Below are positions 1 through 7,173 of a DNA stretch of 52,698 nucleotides, piece after piece. The notes under the pieces were generated by a model. It worked only from the letters and a program-made list of their open reading frames with translations, was not told where the DNA came from and made no database searches. A program made the translations under genes and the position numbers. The stretch is taken from positions 32,972 to 85,669 of the forward strand of contig JAQTXC010000006.1 in the NCBI GenBank assembly GCA_028689015.1, given 5' to 3'. The stretch comes from Dechloromonas sp. GTDB lineage: Bacteria; Pseudomonadota; Gammaproteobacteria; Burkholderiales; Rhodocyclaceae. Position 1 is the first letter of the stretch. Every line of letters starts with the position of its first letter.

Positions 1-240
1 GCCAGCCTGCTTTTTGCCGAGGCAGAATGGAAAGGGGCTTACATACTGGCGAAGGCGGCGATTCCCGAAACAGTGCCGACGATTCGGGATAAGGTTCGCC
101 AAATCACCAGGCTTGGCGGCTTCCTCGGCAGAAAGTGCGACGGCGAACCGGGCGTCAAAACCCTCTGGCTGGGCATTCAACGTTTGCGTGACTTCGTCAA
201 GGGCATGGAACATATGCAGAAAATCTACAATGTCAAATGA
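1..240 (+). CDS. IS4-family transposase, C-terminal end (cut by window start)
   Basis: Frame 1 is open from the first base to the TGA at 238-240 and encodes about 79 residues. The segment around LGGFLGRKCDGEPG followed by KTLWLGIQRL is the conserved C-terminal (Tn5-type dimerisation) region of IS4-family transposases. The catalytic DDE residues would lie upstream, outside the window. The stop overlaps by 8 bp the stop region of the convergent DUF3095 gene, so the insertion sequence end must lie inside or right next to that gene's 3' end. The terminal inverted repeat could not be defined because the other end is not visible. Family assignment is from memory of the motif. Confidence 0.8.
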   Translation, partial: ASLLFAEAEWKGAYILAKAAIPETVPTIRDKVRQITRLGGFLGRKCDGEPGVKTLWLGIQRLRDFVKGMEHMQKIYNVK

Positions 241-1453
241 GTTGTGTGGAACGGGATGCGGTAAACCGTGACTTGAGTTGGGCTTTCAATTGGCGGGCGG
301 CCATGGCATAGCCGCCGTCGCTGCCATCAACAAAATGGATGTGCTGGGCCGCGTGGGATTCGACCAGGCAGGTAATCAGCGCGCTACTCGATGGATGGGT
401 GCCGTAGACCAGTTGGCCGGCGGCGTAGCGCTCGGCCAGCCAGGTGGTCAAGGCCTGGGATTGGGCGGCGCTGGCGTCGAGCACCATGCGCAACGCCCCA
501 TCAAATTTGCGGAAATCGCTGTTATCGACCAGGTCATCGCGATAGCGACTCCAGCGCAGGCTGGCGGTGTCGACTTTCCCGGCAAACAAAATCATCCCCA
601 TCAGGTTTTGCCACAGCAAACGCAGCGCATATCCCAAGCGCGCCGCCCAGCCAAGATGGCCGCTGCGCACCCGCCATTCACCGGCCAGCTTGCGGGGGGA
701 GAAGCTGAGGTGCAGGCGGTTGGGACGCAGCGGATGGCAGGCGTCGAGATGGCCGAAGAGGTCGCGGATTTTGCTCAGGATCGCGCGGTAGACCGCGAGA
801 TTCTCCGCCCCGTCGGCGGTGGTGGCGACGACGATTAGCGCCAGCTTGTGGTCGGCAAAGCTGGGGACGTTCTGCCAGCGGCACTCGAAACCTTCAAAAC
901 TGGCCTCGGCCGGGCCAGCGGCCGGGTCGACCTGTCGCACCCGCGCCGCGCCCGGGGTCTTGACCAGACGGTCGGCCTGTTCCCAGCCCCGCCCGGAAAA
1001 CACCGGTTGTGTGTTGCTATCCGATAAGCGGCTTTTGCCCAGGCGGACCCAGTCATCACCTTGGCGCAAATCGGCGACCTGCACTAGCCCGGCCCGCAGC
1101 ACCAGCCCAAAGCTGCGCTGCGCCATTTGCTGGGCGCCGCGCAGAGCCACTTCAACGCGGGCTCGCAGACAGTCAGGAATGGCGAAGGTGGCGCCATCGC
1201 CGCCGAACAGGTAGGGAATGGCGATACTGCGGTCAACATTAAGCACCGCCGCAATACAGGCCACACCAACCGTGTTCACATCCTTGTAGGCGCCCTCGGT
1301 AATGGCCTGCGTCGAGCCGACAATATCGGCCACGACCACCCACCAGTCGTCAGGGAGCGAGGTATGGCCAAAGGTGTCGATCGCCTGCTCGAAGTCGCGG
1401 TCAACCGGCAGATCGCGATAAAAATGGCGGTTGTCGGTGGGCGCGTCAGGCAT
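233..1453 (-). CDS. DUF3095 family protein, class III nucleotidyl cyclase-like
   Basis: A 406-residue cytoplasmic protein when started at the ATG at 1453; the open frame extends further upstream but there overlaps the MazG-like gene. Near the N-terminus DWWVVVADIVGSTQA (about 37-50) carries the Asp of a class III cyclase-type metal site, and FGGDGATFAIPD (about 83-94) resembles the second cyclase signature, so an adenylate/guanylate cyclase-like fold is likely. The true substrate of DUF3095 proteins is not known to me. The last dozen codons, after LKAQLK, run into the adjacent IS4-type element, so the native C-terminus may have been replaced. The start overlaps the end of the upstream MazG-like gene by 8 bp, suggesting translational coupling. 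Confidence 0.72.
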   Translation of the reverse strand: MPDAPTDNRHFYRDLPVDRDFEQAIDTFGHTSLPDDWWVVVADIVGSTQAITEGAYKDVNTVGVACIAAVLNVDRSIAIPYLFGGDGATFAIPDCLRARVEVALRGAQQMAQRSFGLVLRAGLVQVADLRQGDDWVRLGKSRLSDSNTQPVFSGRGWEQADRLVKTPGAARVRQVDPAAGPAEASFEGFECRWQNVPSFADHKLALIVVATTADGAENLAVYRAILSKIRDLFGHLDACHPLRPNRLHLSFSPRKLAGEWRVRSGHLGWAARLGYALRLLWQNLMGMILFAGKVDTASLRWSRYRDDLVDNSDFRKFDGALRMVLDASAAQSQALTTWLAERYAAGQLVYGTHPSSSALITCLVESHAAQHIHFVDGSDGGYAMAARQLKAQLKSRFTASRSTQLI

Positions 1454-1820
1454 CGTCGGCCGCCGCCGGCAGCTGGTTGTACTTGGCTCGCGAGCCCTTG
1501 GCACGGTCAACCGGATATTTGAGCGCATTTTTGAGCAGCTTGGCTTCGGCAGCGGCGACCAGATCGATCCCCGTCCGCTCGGTAATGAGCAGCAGGTAGA
1601 GCAGCACGTCAGCGCATTCATCACGCAAGGCGTCAGCCGTCGCCGGGTTTGCTGGCAAGGCTTCGATTTCTACATCGCTCTGCCACTGCGTCAATTCCAG
1701 CAGTTCGGCGGCTTCAAGATTGAGCGAGGTGATGAGATGGCGCAGTGAATGGAACTGCCGCCAGTCGCGGGCGTCGCGGAATTCAAGCAGGGCTGCGGTC
1801 AACTGCGTCAGATCGCTCAT
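1446..1820 (-). CDS. MazG-like nucleotide pyrophosphohydrolase
   Basis: A 124-residue all-alpha NTP pyrophosphohydrolase of the MazG/RS21-C6 type, which hydrolyses (d)NTPs, often dCTP analogues, to the monophosphate. The metal-binding motif is visible as NLEAAELLE (E36, E39, E42) and is completed by RDECADVLL (E68, D71). The ATG at 1820 was chosen because the family begins about 20 residues before the first glutamates; the open frame continues 24 codons upstream without family resemblance. No clear Shine-Dalgarno sequence is visible. The gene overlaps the DUF3095 gene and both probably form one transcript divergent from the symporter gene at 1905. A house-cleaning role is inferred from the family. 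Confidence 0.8.
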   Translation of the reverse strand: MSDLTQLTAALLEFRDARDWRQFHSLRHLITSLNLEAAELLELTQWQSDVEIEALPANPATADALRDECADVLLYLLLITERTGIDLVAAAEAKLLKNALKYPVDRAKGSRAKYNQLPAAADDA

Positions 1821-1904
1821 TTTCAGGCTTTGGAGATCGGGGCCTTTGATCATGCCACAGCAGGCGCCGGCTAGAATACCGTCTGCGTTCACTCTTGGCC
1901 GACC

Positions 1905-3158
1905 ATGACCCTGCCCTCACTCAACACCCGCATCCTGCTCGGCAGCCTGATCGGTCTGGCCGCCGGCGGGTGGCTGGCCAGCCAAGGCAACACGCCGCTG
2001 GTCGAGCACAGCCTGTACGCTGCCAAACTGCTCGGCAACCTGTTCATTGACCTGTTGCGCATGGTGTTGGTGCCGCTGATCTTCTCGGCCATCGTCGTTG
2101 GTGTCGCCAGTCTGCGCGCCCACCGGCAGATGCACCGCGTCTGGCGCATCACCCTGCTGTTCTTCTTCGGCACCATGGCGCTGGCCATCCTCCTCGGATT
2201 TGGCGCTGCCCACCTATTCCGCCCCGGCGATGACATGCAGCTGGCCCTGTTCGCCGATGCCACGCAAAATTTCCAGGCCCGGCAGATGCCGCTGGCCGAT
2301 TACCTCGCCCAGTTCCTGCGCGGCCTGTTCCAGAATCCCTTCAAGGCGCTGGCTAACGGCGACCTGCTGGCAGTAGTAATCATTGCGCTGTTCGTCGGTA
2401 TCGGCCTGGTCGCCGGCGGTGAGCGCTATCGGACACTGCGCACCGGACTGGAAGAATTGCAGGATCTCTGCCTGCGGCTGGTCGGCTGGATCATGCAGTT
2501 GGCACCGCTGGGCATTGCCGCCCTGTTGCTGCAATTGGTCGCCCGCCAGCCCGGCGATCTGCTGTTCAGCCTCGGCCATTTCATTGCAGTCGTCACCGGC
2601 ACCACGCTGGTGCACGGCCTGATCATCCTGCCCGCCCTGCTTTGGCTGATCACCCGCCGTTCGCCACTGGCCTTCTTCAAGGCAACGCGCGGTGCCCTGC
2701 TGACCGCCTTCGCCACTAGTTCCAGCGCGGCCACGCTGCCCGTCAGCCTGCGCTGCGCCGAAGAGCAGTTGCAGGTAAAAAAGGAGGTCGCTCAGTTTGT
2801 CGTGCCACTCGGCGCCACCATCAACATGGATGGCACCGCCCTGTACGAGGCCACCGCCGCCCTCTTCATCGCCCGCCTGGCCGGCATTGAACTCGACCTA
2901 GCACAGCAGGCCATCATTTTCTGCGTCGCCATGCTGGGCGCCATCGGCGCACCCGGCATTCCCAGCACCGGCATGTTGTCGATGGTGCTGGTCCTCGAAT
3001 CGGTCGGCCTGCCGACCGAGGCCATTGCCCTGCTGCTCCCCATCGACCGCCTGCTCGACACCGTACGGACGGCAGTCAATGTCGAAGGCGACCTGATCGG
3101 CAGTGTCATCGTCCAGCATCTGACGGTCGACGCCCGCGTCGAGACAAAAACCGGTTGA
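1905..3158 (+). CDS. Dicarboxylate/amino acid:cation symporter (DAACS family)
   Basis: A 417-residue inner-membrane symporter that would import acidic amino acids or C4-dicarboxylates with Na+ or H+. Family signatures are all present: the serine-rich re-entrant loop TSSSAATLP (271-279), NMDGTALY (307-314), GAPGIPS (348-354), and the substrate-binding helix DRLLDTVRTAVNVEGD (381-396), whose D385, R388 and N392 match the GltPh substrate residues. Length is normal for the family. A TAGAAT -10-like hexamer lies at 1872-1877 without a good -35. The gene ends 45 bp before the gamma-carbonic anhydrase start, so the two may be cotranscribed. Glutamate/aspartate cannot be separated from succinate/malate transport by reading alone. 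Confidence 0.93.
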   Translation: MTLPSLNTRILLGSLIGLAAGGWLASQGNTPLVEHSLYAAKLLGNLFIDLLRMVLVPLIFSAIVVGVASLRAHRQMHRVWRITLLFFFGTMALAILLGFGAAHLFRPGDDMQLALFADATQNFQARQMPLADYLAQFLRGLFQNPFKALANGDLLAVVIIALFVGIGLVAGGERYRTLRTGLEELQDLCLRLVGWIMQLAPLGIAALLLQLVARQPGDLLFSLGHFIAVVTGTTLVHGLIILPALLWLITRRSPLAFFKATRGALLTAFATSSSAATLPVSLRCAEEQLQVKKEVAQFVVPLGATINMDGTALYEATAALFIARLAGIELDLAQQAIIFCVAMLGAIGAPGIPSTGMLSMVLVLESVGLPTEAIALLLPIDRLLDTVRTAVNVEGDLIGSVIVQHLTVDARVETKTG

Positions 3159-3202
3159 TCCTGCGGTCGACCGCCAACGACACCCCATTTCCGGAGAACC
3201 CC

Positions 3203-3730
3203 ATGCCCTGCTACACCCTTGGCGAGAAAACGCCGCACATCGACCCATCCGCCTGGATTGCCCCCAACGCCACGGTAATCGGCGACATCCACCTGGCTGA
3301 AAACGCGTCGATCTGGTGGAACGCCACCCTGCGCGGCGACAACGATCCGATTCACATCGGGGCCCACACCAATATCCAGGACGGCTCGGTGCTGCATACG
3401 GATGAAGGCATCCCGATGCACATCGGTGCCCACGTCACCGTCGGCCACCTGGTCATGCTGCACGGCTGCACCATCGGCGACGGCAGCCTGATCGGCATCG
3501 GCTCGGTTGTCCTCAACCGGGCAGTGATCGGCCAGCACTGCATCGTCGGCGCCAACACCCTGATTCCCGAAGGCAAGGTTTTTGCCGACCGTTCGCTGAT
3601 CGTCGGTTCGCCGGGCAAGGTCGTCCGTCAGCTCAGCGACGAGGAAGTGGAAAAACTGATGAAGTCCGCGGCCCACTACGTCGCCAATGCCCGGCGTTAC
3701 CGGAGCCAACTACAAGCCAGCGACCAGTAA
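3203..3730 (+). CDS. Gamma-carbonic anhydrase family protein (YrdA/PaaY-like)
   Basis: A 175-residue left-handed beta-helix protein. Hexapeptide repeats run from about residue 11 to 130 (for example IGAHTNIQD, IGDGSLIGIGS). The three likely zinc histidines are H65 (SVLHTDEG), H82 (VGHLVMLHG) and H87, as in gamma-class carbonic anhydrases. The ATG at 3203 is preceded by GGAGA at 3192-3196 and is preferred over the upstream in-frame start at 3155, which overlaps the symporter gene. Small homologues such as YrdA and PaaY vary in activity, so hydratase function is likely but not certain. It probably shares a transcript with the symporter. Confidence 0.88.
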   Translation: MPCYTLGEKTPHIDPSAWIAPNATVIGDIHLAENASIWWNATLRGDNDPIHIGAHTNIQDGSVLHTDEGIPMHIGAHVTVGHLVMLHGCTIGDGSLIGIGSVVLNRAVIGQHCIVGANTLIPEGKVFADRSLIVGSPGKVVRQLSDEEVEKLMKSAAHYVANARRYRSQLQASDQ

Positions 3731-3744
3731 TCTTCGCCACGCAA

Positions 3745-4089
3745 GACACGGTATCGGGATAGGGGGCAGTCAGTATAGGCTGCGCCCCTGCCACACCACC
3801 CGGCATGCGGGTCCGCACCGGGCGGTTCGAGAAGTTGAGGTCATGAGAGTCGGGGAACCCTGAGTCGATCAAAGTAAGCAATGGTCAGTACCGTATGGAG
3901 TAGTTTGGCAGCGTTCTGCCACCAACAGCGTGAATTTCCAGCCACCCGAAGCGCCACAGATTACGATCCACGCTTCCTTCCCACACTCGGTCACCCTCAT
4001 GCAGTTGCGCTTCACTTCGTTCGTCGTGATCAACTTACGGCGGGACTTGCACCCGCAGGCGTGCGCCCATGCTGGGCGCACCAACGCAA
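3745..4089. repeat. Non-coding remnant of a repeated or mobile element
   Basis: No convincing gene is present in this 420-base gap. Two folded elements stand out. One is a bulged hairpin around 3799-3822 (CCCGG...TGC GGGTCC GCA CCGGG), vaguely reminiscent of group II intron domain V. The other is a perfect 9-bp stem at 4061-4081 (GTGCGCCCA, loop TGC, TGGGCGCAC). The general look, with repeated cysteine- and histidine-rich translations on both strands and no long frame, is that of a decayed retroelement or insertion-sequence flank that I have seen repeated in proteobacterial genomes. I cannot name the family. No reverse-transcriptase frame survives here. Confidence 0.35.
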
Positions 4090-4120
4090 AACGCGGGGCG
4101 AAAACCCCGCGTTCTATTTT
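4090..4120 (+). terminator. Rho-independent terminator
   Basis: A 9-bp stem AACGCGGGG (4090-4098) and CCCCGCGTT (4105-4113), loop CGAAAA, followed by CTATTTTTTT. The U-tract is strong in the plus direction. It would stop transcription coming from the symporter/carbonic anhydrase side before it runs into the convergent fliW; its minus-strand activity for fliW would be weaker. Confidence 0.8.
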
Positions 4121-4152
4121 TTTGCCAACATCCGGCCGGCCAACCCGGTCGC

Positions 4153-4596
4153 TTAAACGCTGCTGACCAGATTACTCAGCGTGATGTTCGGGCGCAGCAC
4201 TTCCATCACTTTCTGCAGGCCAACACGGGCCTTGGTATTGATGATCAGCGGCGCGCGCAGATTGGGACTGATTTCCGGCTTGCCTTCATCCTGCTTGAAG
4301 AGAACCAGCATGACGACATAATCTTCGGCGGCCGGTGACTGCAGCAGGGCATTTTCCTCTTCGGTCAAGGCCAGTTCGTACTGAAAACCGAGCGAGGTCG
4401 GGTCGATGATCTGGAAAGCCAGCGCTGGATCATCCAGTGACTGCAGGGTAAAACTGCTCGGCGTCGCCTCATCACCCTCGTGCACCAGCATGAAGCGCTT
4501 GTTGCCTTCAAAGGCAATCAAGCCCTTGGGAAACTCAATCAGTTTTTCCGGAGAAACTTCGACCGAACCAAACAGATAGGTATCAACCTTCATCAT
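4153..4596 (-). CDS. fliW: Flagellar assembly factor FliW
   Basis: A 147-residue cytoplasmic protein of normal FliW length. Family hallmarks include [17 protein letters not shown] (about 22-38), FQIIDP (61-66) and the C-terminal [16 protein letters not shown] region. FliW binds flagellin and the allosteric site of CsrA, releasing flagellin mRNA from CsrA repression once the hook is complete. The start has two adjacent ATG codons (4596 and 4593) behind a strong GAGGAGG. It stands alone: no csrA, fliC or other flagellar gene is visible nearby, whereas fliW is often next to csrA. It is divergent from tex. Confidence 0.92.
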   Translation of the reverse strand: MMKVDTYLFGSVEVSPEKLIEFPKGLIAFEGNKRFMLVHEGDEATPSSFTLQSLDDPALAFQIIDPTSLGFQYELALTEEENALLQSPAAEDYVVMLVLFKQDEGKPEISPNLRAPLIINTKARVGLQKVMEVLRPNITLSNLVSSV

Positions 4597-4653
4597 TTTT
4601 CCTCCTCAGTTTTTAGAATGTAGCTGAGCGCATGCTACACCACTCGGCCAAGG

Positions 4654-4682
4654 TTGTAATTTGCAGCAGGATTGCGCATTAT
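4654..4682 (+). promoter_or_regulatory. Candidate sigma-70 promoter of tex
   Basis: TTGTAA (4654-4659) and CATTAT (4677-4682) are separated by 17 bp, each matching four of six consensus positions. The predicted start site is near 4690, about 25 bp before the tex ATG. Confidence 0.45.
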
Positions 4683-4714
4683 TCACCCCCCTTTTTTGCT
4701 GCACCGCCGCAACC

Positions 4715-7030
4715 ATGCTCGCACCCATCGAACACCGCATTGCCGTCGAACTCGGCGTCCGCCCGGCCCAGGTCAAGGCCGCCGTCCAACTACTCGACGA
4801 AGGCGCCACCGTGCCCTTCATCGCCCGCTACCGCAAGGAAGTCACCGGCGAACTCGACGACACGCAACTGCGCAACCTCGAAGAGCGTCTTGGCTACCTG
4901 CGCGAACTCGAAGACCGTCGCGGCGCCGTGCTGGCCAGCATCGAGGAACAAGGCAAGCTGACGCCGGAACTGCGGGCGGTGATCGAAGATGCCGAAACCA
5001 AGCAGCGGTTGGAAGACCTTTACCTGCCGTACAAGCAGAAACGCCGGACCAAGGCGCAGATTGCCCGCGAGGCCGGCATGGAACCACTGGCACTGGCGCT
5101 GCTCGACAACCCGGAACTGACGCCGGACGACGAAGCCGAAAAATTCCTCAACGCCGACGCCGGTTTCGCCGACGCCAAGGCGGTGCTCGACGGCGCCCGC
5201 CAGATCCTGATGGAAAAGTTCGCCGAAGACGCGCAACTGCTGCAGACGCTGCGTGAGTATTTGAAAGAACACGGTTTGCTACGGTCGACCGTAATTGAAG
5301 GCAAGGAACTGGAAGGCGCCAAGTTCCGCGACTGGTTCGATTTCGCCGAATCCATCGTCGACATGCCCTCGCACCGCGCGCTGGCCCTGCTGCGCGGGCG
5401 TAACGAAGGTTTTCTCAACGTCACGCTGGTACTCGATTCCGAACTCAACGAAGACGCCGTCAAGCCGGGACCGGGCCCGTGCGAACAACGCATCGCCGCC
5501 CGCTTCGCCATCAGCCATAAAAACCGCCCGGCCGACAAATGGCTGCAAGACACCGTGCGCTGGACCTGGAAGGTCAAGGTCTACACCCACCTCGAACTCG
5601 AACTGGTCAACGAACTGCGCGAGCGCGCCGAGGAAGAAGCCATCCGCATCTTCGGCAAGAACCTGAAGGACCTGCTGCTCGCCGCCCCGGCCGGCCAGCA
5701 CGTCACCATGGGCCTCGACCCGGGCATCCGCACCGGCTGCAAGATCGCCGTTGTCGACGCCACCGGCAAGCTGCTCGACACCGCCACCATCTACCCGCAC
5801 GAACCGCGCAACGACTGGGGTGGCTCGATCTCGACCATCGCCCGCCTGGCCTCGACACACGACGTGACGCTGGTCGCCATCGGCAACGGCACGGCCAGCC
5901 GCGAGACCGACAAGCTGGTGCAGGATGTCATGAAGAAGTACCCGGAAGCCCGGCTGCAGAAGATCGTCGTCTCGGAAGCCGGCGCTTCGGTCTATTCCGC
6001 CTCCGAACTGGCGGCCAAGGAATTCCCCGACCTCGATGTTTCGATTCGCGGCGCCGTGTCGATTGCCCGCCGGCTGCAAGACCCGCTGGCCGAACTGGTC
6101 AAGATCGAACCGAAGTCGATCGGCGTCGGCCAGTACCAGCACGACGTTTCTCAATCCAAGCTGGCGAGGAATCTCGATGCCGTTGTCGAGGATTGCGTCA
6201 ATGCGGTCGGCGTCGATGTCAACACCGCCTCGGTGCCACTGCTCACGCGTATCTCCGGCCTCAATGGCACGCTGGCTGCCAACATCGTTAGCTACCGCGA
6301 CGCCCACGGCGCCTTCAAGTCGCGTAACGCACTCAAGAAGGTGCCGCGTCTGGGCGACAAAACCTTCGAACAAGCCGCCGGCTTCCTGCGCGTACCGCAC
6401 GGCGACAACCCGCTCGACGCCTCATCCGTGCACCCGGAAGCCTATCCGGTGGTGGAAAAAATCATCGTCGATCTGAAGAAATCGATGAAGGACATTCTCG
6501 GCAACAGCCAGGCGCTCAAAGGCCTCAACCCAGCCAAGTACACCGACGAACGCTTCGGTCTACCCACCGTTCAGGACATTTTCCGCGAACTGGAAAAGCC
6601 CGGCCGCGATCCGCGCCCCGAGTTCAAGACGGCGACCTTCGCGGATGGTGTCGAAAATGTAAAGGACCTGCGCCCGGGCATGATTCTGGAAGGGGTCGTC
6701 ACCAACGTCGCCGCCTTCGGCGCCTTTGTGGATATTGGCGTGCATCAGGATGGTCTAGTCCATGTCTCGGCTTTGTCCAACAGCTTCGTCAAGGACCCGC
6801 ACGATGTGGTCAAGGCCGGCCAGGTGGTGAAAGTCAAGGTACTGGAAGTCGACCTTGCCCGTCAGCGCATCGCCTTGACCATGCGCATGAGCGACGAACC
6901 TGGCAAAGGCCGCAGCGCCGACGCCAGCAGCCAGCGCGGCGCGCCACTGTCAAAACAGCAAACCCGCCACAATGCCCCGCCCCCCGCCGGCAATGCCATG
7001 GCCAGTGCCTTTGCAAAATTGAAAAAGTAA
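4715..7030 (+). CDS. tex: Tex family RNA-binding transcription accessory protein
   Basis: A 771-residue protein of usual Tex length. It has the helical N-terminal region with [17 protein letters not shown] (about 28-44), an RNase H-like/YqgF domain beginning at [19 protein letters not shown] (about 330), and helix-hairpin-helix segments ([34 protein letters not shown]). A C-terminal S1 domain follows ([21 protein letters not shown], about 651-671). Tex proteins bind RNA and single-stranded DNA and affect transcription and stress tolerance; the precise biochemical activity is unsettled. The ATG at 4715 begins the conserved [15 protein letters not shown]; an upstream in-frame ATG at 4661 adds 18 unconserved residues. 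It is monocistronic, divergent from fliW. Confidence 0.95.
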   Translation: MLAPIEHRIAVELGVRPAQVKAAVQLLDEGATVPFIARYRKEVTGELDDTQLRNLEERLGYLRELEDRRGAVLASIEEQGKLTPELRAVIEDAETKQRLEDLYLPYKQKRRTKAQIAREAGMEPLALALLDNPELTPDDEAEKFLNADAGFADAKAVLDGARQILMEKFAEDAQLLQTLREYLKEHGLLRSTVIEGKELEGAKFRDWFDFAESIVDMPSHRALALLRGRNEGFLNVTLVLDSELNEDAVKPGPGPCEQRIAARFAISHKNRPADKWLQDTVRWTWKVKVYTHLELELVNELRERAEEEAIRIFGKNLKDLLLAAPAGQHVTMGLDPGIRTGCKIAVVDATGKLLDTATIYPHEPRNDWGGSISTIARLASTHDVTLVAIGNGTASRETDKLVQDVMKKYPEARLQKIVVSEAGASVYSASELAAKEFPDLDVSIRGAVSIARRLQDPLAELVKIEPKSIGVGQYQHDVSQSKLARNLDAVVEDCVNAVGVDVNTASVPLLTRISGLNGTLAANIVSYRDAHGAFKSRNALKKVPRLGDKTFEQAAGFLRVPHGDNPLDASSVHPEAYPVVEKIIVDLKKSMKDILGNSQALKGLNPAKYTDERFGLPTVQDIFRELEKPGRDPRPEFKTATFADGVENVKDLRPGMILEGVVTNVAAFGAFVDIGVHQDGLVHVSALSNSFVKDPHDVVKAGQVVKVKVLEVDLARQRIALTMRMSDEPGKGRSADASSQRGAPLSKQQTRHNAPPPAGNAMASAFAKLKK

Positions 7031-7040
7031 GCAGCAGATC

Positions 7041-7066
7041 GGCCGCCCGAATGGCGGCCCATTTGT
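7041..7066 (+). terminator. Weak terminator-like hairpin after tex
   Basis: The 7-bp stem GGCCGCC (7041-7047) and GGCGGCC (7053-7059) with loop CGAAT lies 10 bp after the tex stop. Only a short T-rich stretch (CATTTGTT) follows, so termination may be partial. Confidence 0.45.
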
Positions 7067-7127
7067 TAAATATTGGGGTCAACCCGTAGAAAATGCTAAA
7101 AACCCCATATGAATAAGGCCTTCTGAC

Positions 7128-7133
7128 TATAAT
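7128..7133 (+). promoter_or_regulatory. Candidate -10 element for the hybrid kinase gene
   Basis: A perfect TATAAT lies 40 bp before the ATG at 7174. No good -35 hexamer is present at the right distance (7105-7110 reads CCATAT), so it may need an activator. A small 7-bp hairpin (AAACACA/TGTGTTT, 7142-7159) sits in the predicted 5' leader. Confidence 0.35.
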
Positions 7134-7173
7134 CGGTCGAAAAACACACTTTTGTGTTTGCGACCAGTTTCCG

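Noticed and set aside
1872..1877. TAGAAT as promoter of the symporter gene
   Set aside because: The nearest -35-like hexamer (TTGATC, 1847-1852) gives a 19-bp spacer, too weak to list as a feature.
5279..6400. A 373-codon minus-strand frame inside tex
   Set aside because: Antisense to the conserved core of Tex, with no family resemblance or ribosome binding site.
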